A DNA stretch of 64,000 nt from Marinobacter sp050379415 (GTDB lineage: Bacteria; Pseudomonadota; Gammaproteobacteria; Pseudomonadales; Oleiphilaceae). This document shows, one piece after another, positions 1-6,967 of the stretch (its first letter is position 1; each line of letters opens with the position of its first letter). Location: positions 124,001-188,000 of the forward strand of contig NZ_JBNRLS010000004.1 of the NCBI RefSeq assembly GCF_050379415.1, given 5' to 3'. Under the pieces are notes generated by a model. The model saw nothing but the letters and a program-made list of their open reading frames with translations, was not told the DNA's origin and made no database searches. The position numbers and the translations under genes were made by a program.

Positions 1-60
1 GTTCAGGCCCAATTCCTCGTACAAGCGCTCCGCCATTTCCGCTTTCGTCAAAGCCGCCAT
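1..60 (-). CDS. ihfA: Integration host factor alpha subunit, N-terminal 20 codons (cut by window edge)
   Basis: Only the first 20 codons lie in the window. They read MAALTKAEMAERLYEELGLN, very close to the N-terminus of IHF alpha (E. coli begins MALTKAEMSEYLF). IHF alpha pairs with IHF beta, and the heterodimer binds and sharply bends DNA at promoters, origins and recombination sites. The start lies 3 bases after the pheT stop, so the gene is the next member of the pheST operon, the order known in enterics and pseudomonads. The identification rests on these 20 residues plus position. Confidence 0.93.
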   Translation of the reverse strand, partial: MAALTKAEMAERLYEELGLN

Positions 61-63
61 CTC

Positions 64-2436
64 TTAACTCCTCAGTGTTGCCCCCAACTCTTCTTTCAAG
101 GCATCAATGACGCCATTGAAGAGCGAATGCACTTCGTCCTCGTTCAAGGTGCGTTCGGGATGCTGCCAGAACAGGCTCAGGGCCAGGCTCCGGTTTCCCT
201 CACCCAGGCTCTCGCCTTCATAGACATCGAACGCACGCAGCGCTGTCAGACGCTCACCGGCATGCTTCCTGGCTACACGCTCCACATCGGCAAACGCTAC
301 ATCGCTCCCGATAATGATAGCCAAATCCCTGCGAACTTCCGGGAATTTTGAAATTTCTTTGAAATTAGGCACATATCCGGTGACGATCGAATTCAAGAAT
401 AGCTCAAACATCAGGATCGTGCCATTAAGTTCCAGATTTTTCTGAACTTGTGGATGCAACGTGCCCAACCAGCCTACATGTTCGCCGTCACGCATCAATT
501 CTGCGGTCTGGCCCGGATGCAGCGCCGGGTGCTGGCTGGCCACGAACTGGACCTCGATACCCAGCAGCCGGAACAGGCCTTCCAATTCCCCTTTTACATC
601 AAAGAAATCCGCTGTTCTGCGACCGTTTGCCCAGTTTTCCGGATACTGGCCACCGGCCACCACACCGGCCAGCATGGGCTGCTGATCGATGCGCTCGCCG
701 TCCCGCTCGAAGCGCAGGCCGGTCTCGAACAGCCGGATGCGCGGCTGCTGCCGGTTCTGGTTATAGGCCACGGTCTTGAGCAGACCACTCCAGAGTGTCG
801 TACGCATGACCGACAGATCCGCCGAAATCGGGTTCGCCAGGGCAATACCCTCGCGCTCCGGATCCACCAGTTTCTGCACCTTCGGATCCACGAAGCTGTA
901 GGTAACGGCTTCCTGATAGCCCTCGGCCACGAAAAAATTGCGGATGGCGGATACCGGGCGTTTCGCCTCTTCCCGCGCAACCAGGCCGAGGGAACCAGTG
1001 GGTTCGGTCACTGGCAGGTTGTTGTAGCCATAGATCCGGCCGACTTCCTCGATCAGGTCTTCCTCGATGGTGATGTCCGGACGGAAGCTGGGCACACTGA
1101 CCCGCCAGCCATCCTTGAGCAGCTTGTCGATATGCAACCCGAGCCGGGTGAGGATCTCCTCGACGGTAGTGCGGTCGATCGCCATGCCGAGAACATCGGC
1201 CAGCCGCTGCTCCCGAAGGTCAATGGTTCGGTCAGCCGGCAAATGCTCGTCGCTGGCCACTTCCACGATTTCACCGGGCTCGCCACCAACGATATCCATG
1301 AGCAGCTCGGTGGCACGCTCCATGGCATCACGGGCCAGCTTGTAATCGACGCCGCGCTCGAAACGGTGGGAGGCATCGGTATGCAGGCCGTAATGGCGAG
1401 CCTTGCCAGCCAGGGTGATGGGGTCAAAGTAGGCGGACTCCAGCACCAGATCCCGGGTCTTTTCGCTGACACCGGAATGCTCGCCACCCATCACACCGGC
1501 AATGGCAATGGGCTTTTCGTGGTCGGCAATCACCAGGGTGTTCTCGGTGAGCTCCACTTCCTGGCCGTCGAGGAGAACCAGTTTCTCGGCGGGCCTGGCC
1601 ATACGCACAACGATGCCACCGCTGATCTCGTCACGATCAAAGGCGTGCATGGGCTGGCCAAGTTCCAGCATCACGTAGTTGGTTACATCAACCGCGGCGT
1701 CAATGGAGCGGATGCCCGAGCGACGCAGTTTTTCCTGCATCCACAATGGCGTTTCCGCCTTCAGGTTCACGTTTCGCAGGATCCGACCAAGGTAGCGGGG
1801 ACAACCTTCCGGTGCTTCGACACGGATATCCGGAACCTCCGAGTGCACCGCCTCCACCGGCTCGATAGCAGGCTCTGTGACCACCAGACTATTAAGCACA
1901 CCCACTTCACGGGCAATGCCCTTGATGGAGAGGCAATCGCTGCGATTCGGGGTCAGATCCACATCGATGGTGATGTCATTCAGCTCGAGGTAGTCGGCCA
2001 TCTCCTGACCAACCGGCGCGTCCTCGGGCAACTCCATCAAGCCTTCGTGGTTATCAGAAAGTGCCAGTTCAGACTCGGAACATAGCATCCCTTCGGAGGG
2101 CTGGCCGCGGAGCTTGGCTTTCTTGATCTTGAAGTTTCCCGGCAGCACCGCACCAACCACGGCAAAGGGAACCTTCAGGCCGGGACGCACGTTAGGGGCA
2201 CCACAAACCACCTGAACGGTCTGCTCACCATCGCTCACCTGGCAGACCCGCAGCTTGTCTGCATCCGGGTGTGGTTCAACGGATTGGACTTCGCCAACCA
2301 CTACACCGCTGAATTCACCGGCGACCGGCTCAAAGCCGTCCACTTCCAGCCCGGCCATCGTGATCTGGTCCATCAATTCCTGGGAGCCAATGTTCGGGTT
2401 AACCCACTCGCGCAGCCACTGTTCACTGAATTTCAT
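64..2436 (-). CDS. pheT: Phenylalanine-tRNA ligase beta subunit
   Basis: 790 residues, the usual length for bacterial PheT. The enzyme is an (alpha-beta)2 tetramer that charges tRNA-Phe; the beta subunit carries the editing site and tRNA contacts. Visible domains are an N-terminal tRNA-binding EMAP/OB fold (about 39-150), the B3/B4 editing region (about 210-380), a B5 domain (about 400-475), a catalytic-like core, and a C-terminal FDX-ACB anticodon-binding domain opening with KFPEVRRDLAIII near residue 700. It lies 74 bases after pheS on the same strand and 3 bases before ihfA, so co-transcription is expected. Nothing is truncated or unusual. Confidence 0.98.
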   Translation of the reverse strand: MKFSEQWLREWVNPNIGSQELMDQITMAGLEVDGFEPVAGEFSGVVVGEVQSVEPHPDADKLRVCQVSDGEQTVQVVCGAPNVRPGLKVPFAVVGAVLPGNFKIKKAKLRGQPSEGMLCSESELALSDNHEGLMELPEDAPVGQEMADYLELNDITIDVDLTPNRSDCLSIKGIAREVGVLNSLVVTEPAIEPVEAVHSEVPDIRVEAPEGCPRYLGRILRNVNLKAETPLWMQEKLRRSGIRSIDAAVDVTNYVMLELGQPMHAFDRDEISGGIVVRMARPAEKLVLLDGQEVELTENTLVIADHEKPIAIAGVMGGEHSGVSEKTRDLVLESAYFDPITLAGKARHYGLHTDASHRFERGVDYKLARDAMERATELLMDIVGGEPGEIVEVASDEHLPADRTIDLREQRLADVLGMAIDRTTVEEILTRLGLHIDKLLKDGWRVSVPSFRPDITIEEDLIEEVGRIYGYNNLPVTEPTGSLGLVAREEAKRPVSAIRNFFVAEGYQEAVTYSFVDPKVQKLVDPEREGIALANPISADLSVMRTTLWSGLLKTVAYNQNRQQPRIRLFETGLRFERDGERIDQQPMLAGVVAGGQYPENWANGRRTADFFDVKGELEGLFRLLGIEVQFVASQHPALHPGQTAELMRDGEHVGWLGTLHPQVQKNLELNGTILMFELFLNSIVTGYVPNFKEISKFPEVRRDLAIIIGSDVAFADVERVARKHAGERLTALRAFDVYEGESLGEGNRSLALSLFWQHPERTLNEDEVHSLFNGVIDALKEELGATLRS

Positions 2437-2510
2437 GGTTCTTGCCTTGTCCTGATGCGGTTTTGCCTGTTGGTTTGATTGCCGTTTATGCCTGCAGACT
2501 GCCCGGATGA

Positions 2511-3509
2511 TTACCGGAACTGGCGCAGGAAGCGCAGGTCGTTCTCGAAGAACATGCGCAGGTCATTCACGCCGTAGCGCAGCATGGCCAGGCGCTCAAC
2601 GCCCAGGCCAAAGGCAAAGCCACGGTACTCCTCGGCATCAATACCGCAATATTCGAATACTTTCGGGTGCACCATGCCGCAGCCCATCACTTCCAGCCAC
2701 TTGATGCTGCCATCGGCTTCCCGGCCCCACTCGATGTCCACTTCCGCAGAGGGCTCGGTGAACGGGAAATAAGATGGACGGAAACGCACTTCCAGGTCCC
2801 GCTCGAAGAACACCCGCAGGAACTCTTCCACCGTACTCTTGAGGTCGGCGAAGCTGACATTTTTCTCCACCAGCAGACCTTCCACCTGATGGAACATCGG
2901 GGTGTGGGTCATGTCGGAATCGCAACGGTATACACGGCCCGGGCAGATCATGCGGAACGGCGGCTTGCCGGCTTCCATGGTGCGGATCTGGACCGGAGAG
3001 GTGTGGGTGCGCAGCAGCGTGCCGGGATTGAAGTAAAAGGTGTCGTGCATGGCACGGGCCGGGTGGTGACCGGGAATGTTGAGGGCCTCGAAGTTGTGAT
3101 AGTCATCTTCGATTTCCGGGCCCTGCTCCACGCTGTAGCCGGCGCGGGAGAAAATCTCTTCGATCCGTTGCAGGGTGCGGGTCACCGGATGCAGCCCCCC
3201 CAGATCCTGACCGCGGCCCGGCAGGGTAACGTCAATGGATTCACTGGCGAGCTTCGCTTCAATGGCGGCCTTTTCCAGATCCGTGCGGCGGGCATTGATC
3301 GCCTGCTCCACCTGCCCCTTGGCTTCGTTGATCTTCTGGCCGGCAGCAGGACGCTCCTCGGGAGACAGCTTGCCCAGTGTCTTGGCTTGCTGGGTGATCA
3401 CACCCTTCTTGCCGAGGTATTCCACACGAATTTGATCAAGTGCCTGCAGGCTGTCCGCACTCTCAACGGCGCTCAGCCCGTCCTGAACCAGTTGCTCCAG
3501 GTTTTCCAT
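2511..3509 (-). CDS. pheS: Phenylalanine-tRNA ligase alpha subunit
   Basis: 332 residues, typical for PheS, a class II aminoacyl-tRNA synthetase subunit that holds the catalytic site. An N-terminal coiled coil (about 1-90) precedes the catalytic core. Motif 2 is seen around RVYRCDSDMTHTPMFHQ, and motif 3 around GFAFGLGVERLAMLRYG near the C-terminus. The ATG follows a GGAGCAGGGTCA leader with a good Shine-Dalgarno. A strong terminator-like hairpin (3541-3580) stands between rplT and this gene, where E. coli has the pheM attenuator; no Phe-rich leader peptide is seen here. Confidence 0.98.
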   Translation of the reverse strand: MENLEQLVQDGLSAVESADSLQALDQIRVEYLGKKGVITQQAKTLGKLSPEERPAAGQKINEAKGQVEQAINARRTDLEKAAIEAKLASESIDVTLPGRGQDLGGLHPVTRTLQRIEEIFSRAGYSVEQGPEIEDDYHNFEALNIPGHHPARAMHDTFYFNPGTLLRTHTSPVQIRTMEAGKPPFRMICPGRVYRCDSDMTHTPMFHQVEGLLVEKNVSFADLKSTVEEFLRVFFERDLEVRFRPSYFPFTEPSAEVDIEWGREADGSIKWLEVMGCGMVHPKVFEYCGIDAEEYRGFAFGLGVERLAMLRYGVNDLRMFFENDLRFLRQFR

Positions 3510-3540
3510 TGACCCTGCTCCAAACCAGAAATGGGGTAGG

Positions 3541-3580
3541 TTAAAACAAAAATAGGGGAAGAGCGTGCCCTTCCCCTATT
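3541..3580 (-). terminator. Rho-independent terminator or attenuator between rplT and pheS
   Basis: On the minus strand an 11-bp perfect stem (AATAGGGGAAG paired with CTTCCCCTATT, 8-base loop) is followed by TTTGTTTTAA. It lies between the rplT stop (3648) and the pheS start (3509). In E. coli this interval holds a phenylalanine-dependent attenuator. The two short ATG frames here (MAS; MKAPSE) contain no phenylalanine, so classical pheM-type attenuation is not supported. It may simply set the ratio of ribosomal-protein to pheST transcripts. Confidence 0.8.
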
Positions 3581-3647
3581 CAGAAGGCGCCTTCATGATG
3601 CCATGAGACGCCGGATCGATCAGCAATCGATGAGAGATCTTAAGCGA

Positions 3648-4001
3648 TCACAGGGACGCTTTGGCTTTCTCAACAACAGCGGCAAACGCCTGCTGCTCGT
3701 TCATGGCCAGGTCGGCCAGAACCTTACGATCGATTTCAACATTCGCCTTCTTCAGGCCTGCGATCAGACGGCTGTAGGACAGACCGTTAGCGCGGGCACC
3801 GGCGTTGATACGGGAGATCCACAGAGCGCGGAATGCACGCTTGCGGTTACGACGGTCACGGTAGGCATACTGCTGGGCCTTGATAACCGCCTGTTTGGCA
3901 ACCCGGAAAACACGGCTACGGGCACCGTAGTAACCCTTGGCCTGCTTCATGATCTTCTTGTGACGACGACGTGCTACCACGCCACGCTTTACACGAGCCA
4001 T
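3648..4001 (-). CDS. rplT: 50S ribosomal protein L20
   Basis: 117 residues, basic, starting MARVKRGVVARRRHKKIMKQ, the canonical L20 N-terminus with a long Arg/Lys-rich extension that threads into 23S rRNA. L20 is required early in 50S assembly, and in E. coli it also represses translation of rpmI-rplT by binding its own mRNA. It follows rpmI by 50 bases in the infC-rpmI-rplT operon. The start, length and gene order all match the family. Confidence 0.98.
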   Translation of the reverse strand: MARVKRGVVARRRHKKIMKQAKGYYGARSRVFRVAKQAVIKAQQYAYRDRRNRKRAFRALWISRINAGARANGLSYSRLIAGLKKANVEIDRKVLADLAMNEQQAFAAVVEKAKASL

Positions 4002-4051
4002 ACTTTAATCCTTCTACCTTTACTTTCTCAGGAATGATTCGCGCGGCTGAT

Positions 4052-4243
4052 TCAGCACGCGGTCATGCGCTTGATAGCTGCTACATCTGACTTGGCGATG
4101 AGCTTGGTACCGCGCAGCTGACGCTTACGCTTCGGGCTCTTCTTGGTCAGGATGTGACTGGTGAAGGACTGCTTGTGCTTGAAGCCGGTCGCGGTTTTCT
4201 TGAACCGCTTGGTAGCTCCGCTTTTGGTTTTCATCTTAGGCAT
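4052..4243 (-). CDS. rpmI: 50S ribosomal protein L35
   Basis: 63 residues, strongly basic, opening MPKMKTKSGATKRFKKTATG, the signature of bacterial L35. It is a small 23S rRNA-binding protein of the large subunit. It sits between infC and rplT as in most bacteria. A GC-rich hairpin (4299-4316) lies in the 92-base gap upstream, where E. coli carries part of the L20-responsive mRNA structure. The protein ends in Cys, a small local variation. Confidence 0.97.
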   Translation of the reverse strand: MPKMKTKSGATKRFKKTATGFKHKQSFTSHILTKKSPKRKRQLRGTKLIAKSDVAAIKRMTAC

Positions 4244-4298
4244 TTTTAAAACTCCGCATTCTATTTTGGATAAACAAATGTGCCCCTGAACGACAAAT

Positions 4299-4316
4299 CC
4301 CCCGCCGATGCGGGGG
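4299..4316 (-). other. Stem-loop in the infC-rpmI intergenic mRNA
   Basis: A 7-bp perfect stem (CCCCCGC / GCGGGGG) with a 4-base loop lies 55 bases upstream of rpmI and is followed on the minus strand by ATTTGTC. It could be part of an L20-binding autoregulatory structure, known for the E. coli infC-rpmI-rplT mRNA, or a weak partial terminator. Position and stem are seen; the role is inferred. Confidence 0.5.
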
Positions 4317-4335
4317 ACCCGTCATTGGATCAGGT

Positions 4336-4878
4336 TCACTTCTTCTTGCGGGGTGCCACGACCATGGTCATCTGGCGGCCTTCCATTTTCGGCCGCTGTT
4401 CTACCTGGCCCAGCTCTTCAATATCTGCTTCGATGCGGTTCATGAGCTTCATACCAATTTCCTGGTGTGCCATCTCACGGCCACGGAAGCGGATAGTGAT
4501 TTTGCCGCGGTCCCCGTTTTCAAGGAAACGTACCAGGTTGCGTAGTTTGACCTGATAATCCCCTTCTTCAGTTCCTGGACGGAACTTGACTTCTTTGACC
4601 TGCGTCTGCTTCTGCTTTTTCTTGGCAGCCGCCTTGGCCTTTTTCTCCTCGAAGATCTTCTTGCCGTAGTCCATTATCTTACAGACGATCGGATCGGAAT
4701 CCGTAACCTGAACCAGGTCAAGAGACGCTTCTTCTGCCTGCTTGAGTGCATCCTCAATGGGAACAATGCCAACCTGATTGCCTTCGGCATCAATCAGACG
4801 GACTTCAGTTGCGTCAATATTTTCATTGATAGGCGCTTTTGGAGTACGCCCACCCCGATTCGCTCGCTGTTTAATAAT
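4336..4878 (-). CDS. infC: Translation initiation factor IF-3 (AUU start codon)
   Basis: IF-3 binds the 30S subunit, keeps subunits apart and proofreads the initiator tRNA-start codon pair. The first in-frame ATG (4674) would remove the whole N-terminal domain. Reading upstream gives an uninterrupted frame to two tandem ATT codons beside the thrS stop; using the first gives 180 residues, the E. coli length, beginning (M)IKQRANRGG and including the conserved APINENI and EVRLI segments. AUU as start is a known hallmark of infC and underlies IF-3 autoregulation. The start overlaps the thrS TGA by one base. The second ATT (4873-4875) would give 179 residues. Confidence 0.95.
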   Translation of the reverse strand: MIKQRANRGGRTPKAPINENIDATEVRLIDAEGNQVGIVPIEDALKQAEEASLDLVQVTDSDPIVCKIMDYGKKIFEEKKAKAAAKKKQKQTQVKEVKFRPGTEEGDYQVKLRNLVRFLENGDRGKITIRFRGREMAHQEIGMKLMNRIEADIEELGQVEQRPKMEGRQMTMVVAPRKKK

Positions 4879-6803
4879 CAGATCTCCGTTTTGGTTCTAC
4901 CTTTGCGTTCGACGTCTTTGGCCAGTAGCGCTTCGAATTCGTCGACCGACATGGTCCCCAGATCTTCGCCCTTGCGGGTTCTCACCGCAACCGCGTTGTT
5001 CTCGATTTCTTTATCTCCGACAACAACCAGATAGGGAACCTTGTTAAGAGTATGCTCGCGGATTTTAAAGCCGATCTTCTCGTTTCTCAAGTCAGCATTA
5101 ACCCTAAAGCCCAAAGAATCCCACTTTTTGGCCAGATTCTGACAATAATTACGCTGATTATCGGTAATATTCAGCACCGCCACCTGGGTTGGCGCCAGCC
5201 AGACCGGGAACGCACCTTCATACTCTTCGATCAGGATACCGATGAAACGCTCGAAGGAACCCAGCACGGCACGGTGCAGCATGACCGGGGTCCGGCGCTC
5301 GGAGTTGTCGGCCACGTACTGGGCACCCAGGCGCCCCGGCATGGAGAAATCCACCTGGATGGTACCGCACTGCCAGACCCGGCCGATGCAGTCCTTCAGG
5401 GAGAACTCGATTTTCGGTCCGTAGAATGCGCCCTCACCCGGCAACAGCTCCCAATCCACACCTTCCCGGTTCAGGGCTTCTTCCAGTGCGGCTTCGGACT
5501 TGTCCCAGACTTCGTCGGAGCCTACCCGCTTTTCCGGCCGGGTGGAGAGCTTGTACAGGATCTCGGTAAAGCCGAAGTCCTCGTAGACTTCGTGCAGCAG
5601 CTTGATGAATGCGGACACTTCTTCCTGGATGGCATCCTCTTCGCAGAAGATGTGCGCATCATCCTGGGTAAAACCCCGCACCCGCATCAGGCCGTGCAGT
5701 GCGCCGGATGCCTCGTTGCGGTGGCAGGAGCCAAACTCCGCCAGGCGCAGCGGCAGATCCTTGTAACTCTTCAGGCCCTGGTTGAACACCTGTACGTGGC
5801 AGGGGCAGTTCATGGGCTTGATGGCATAGTCATGCTTCTCGGACTCGGTGGTGAACATGTCGTCCTTGAACTTGTCCCAATGCCCGGATTTCTCCCACAG
5901 GGTACGGGACACCACCTGGGGTGTCTTGATTTCCTGGTAGCCATGCCTGTGCAGCTTGGCCCGCATGTACTGCTCGATTTCCTGGTACAGGGACCAGCCA
6001 TCCGGGTGCCAGAACACCATGCCCGGTGCTTCTTCCTGCATGTGGAACAGGTTCAGCTTCTTGCCAATCTTGCGGTGATCCCGCTTTTCGGCCTCTTCCA
6101 GGCGGTTCAGGTAGGCCTTGAGGTCCTTCTTGTTGCCCCAGGCAGTGCCGTAGACTCGCTGTAACTGCTCATTACTGGTATCACCACGCCAGTAGGCACC
6201 GGCCACCTTGGTGAGCTTGAAGGCCTTGAGCTTGCCGGTGCTGGGCACGTGGGGACCACGGCACAGGTCGATGAAATCACCCTGACGGTAGAACGATAGG
6301 TCCTCATCACCGGGAATATCCTGGATAATTCGAACCTTGTATTCCTCACCCATATCCTCGAACAGCTTGATCGCCTCGTCGCGGGACATAATGGAGCGGG
6401 AGACCGGGAGATCCTGTTTGGCGAGCTCTTCCATCCGCTTCTCGATCCGCGCCAGATCCTCATTGGTGAACGGGCGGTCGTATTTGAAGTCGTAATAGAA
6501 GCCGTTGTCGATCACCGGGCCAATGGTTACCTGGGCACCGGGGAACAGCTCCTGGACGGCCATGGCCATCAGGTGGGCAGTGGAGTGACGAATGATATCG
6601 ACACCATCCTCGTCACGATCGGTAACGATGGCCAGTTCGGCATCTCGGTCGATCACGTGGCTGGTGTCCACCAGCTGGCCATCGACCTTACCGGCCAATG
6701 CAGCCTTGGCCAGGCCGGCGCCAATGTCGGCGGCGACGTCGTGTACGGTTACGGGTTCAGCAAAACTGCGATGGCTGCCATCCGGCAGGGTAATGACGGG
6801 CAT
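4878..6803 (-). CDS. thrS: Threonine-tRNA ligase
   Basis: 641 residues, matching the family. Domains in order: N-terminal TGS (about 1-62); editing domain with the HxxxH motif HSTAH (near residue 73); class II catalytic core with the zinc-ligand region KPMNCPCHVQVF and FYGPKIEF; C-terminal anticodon-binding domain ending KTEI. I chose the ATG at 6803 because AGGAG lies 9 bases upstream and the next 24 codons upstream are not ThrRS-like. The 5' leader carries two hairpins, one mimicking a tRNA-Thr anticodon arm, pointing to autogenous translational control as in E. coli. infC overlaps the stop codon, so the two are co-transcribed. Confidence 0.98.
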   Translation of the reverse strand: MPVITLPDGSHRSFAEPVTVHDVAADIGAGLAKAALAGKVDGQLVDTSHVIDRDAELAIVTDRDEDGVDIIRHSTAHLMAMAVQELFPGAQVTIGPVIDNGFYYDFKYDRPFTNEDLARIEKRMEELAKQDLPVSRSIMSRDEAIKLFEDMGEEYKVRIIQDIPGDEDLSFYRQGDFIDLCRGPHVPSTGKLKAFKLTKVAGAYWRGDTSNEQLQRVYGTAWGNKKDLKAYLNRLEEAEKRDHRKIGKKLNLFHMQEEAPGMVFWHPDGWSLYQEIEQYMRAKLHRHGYQEIKTPQVVSRTLWEKSGHWDKFKDDMFTTESEKHDYAIKPMNCPCHVQVFNQGLKSYKDLPLRLAEFGSCHRNEASGALHGLMRVRGFTQDDAHIFCEEDAIQEEVSAFIKLLHEVYEDFGFTEILYKLSTRPEKRVGSDEVWDKSEAALEEALNREGVDWELLPGEGAFYGPKIEFSLKDCIGRVWQCGTIQVDFSMPGRLGAQYVADNSERRTPVMLHRAVLGSFERFIGILIEEYEGAFPVWLAPTQVAVLNITDNQRNYCQNLAKKWDSLGFRVNADLRNEKIGFKIREHTLNKVPYLVVVGDKEIENNAVAVRTRKGEDLGTMSVDEFEALLAKDVERKGRTKTEI

Positions 6804-6891
6804 GGAATACTCCTGTTGTTTACTCAGCGGTGATCTATACCAAAGATCACATGGTGCCGGGACACCGCGACACAAACCGCGGCCCGGATCT
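6804..6891 (-). promoter_or_regulatory. thrS leader: putative tRNA-Thr-mimicking translational operator
   Basis: On the minus strand the leader forms two hairpins. The proximal one (6830-6850) has a 7-bp stem GTGATCT/AGATCAC and a 7-base loop UUGGUAU; loop positions 32-37 equal those of the tRNA-Thr(GGU) anticodon loop, with GGU at 34-36. The distal one (6857-6887) has two 5-bp stems separated by a 3-base bulge and an 8-base loop GUUUGUGU containing UGU, another Thr anticodon. The Shine-Dalgarno AGGAG lies about 12 bases downstream of the proximal hairpin. E. coli ThrRS represses its own mRNA by binding two anticodon-like arms. The structures are seen; the function is inferred. A weak candidate promoter is TTAACC-18-TAGACT ending at 6898. 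Confidence 0.72.
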
Positions 6892-6907
6892 GCGGCGAGT
6901 CTACCAG

Positions 6908-6935
6908 AAAAAAACCCGGCGGGTTAACGCCGGGC
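6908..6935 (-). terminator. Rho-independent terminator of the TRAP transporter operon
   Basis: On the minus strand a 7-bp GC stem (CCCGGCG/CGCCGGG, 6-base loop) is followed by seven T residues (6914-6908). It lies 33 bases after the permease stop and just upstream of the thrS leader, so it separates the TRAP operon from the translation operon. Confidence 0.88.
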
Positions 6936-6967
6936 TTCTACGGACTCAACAAAAACCGGTTAGCCGG

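Noticed and set aside
448..2085. 545-codon open frame on the plus strand inside pheT
   Set aside because: It is the mirror of pheT in GC-rich DNA; the protein is His/Gln rich and resembles nothing, while pheT is unmistakable on the other strand.
3541..3650. pheM-like leader peptide for pheS attenuation
   Set aside because: The short ATG frames contain no Phe codons; only the terminator hairpin is supported.
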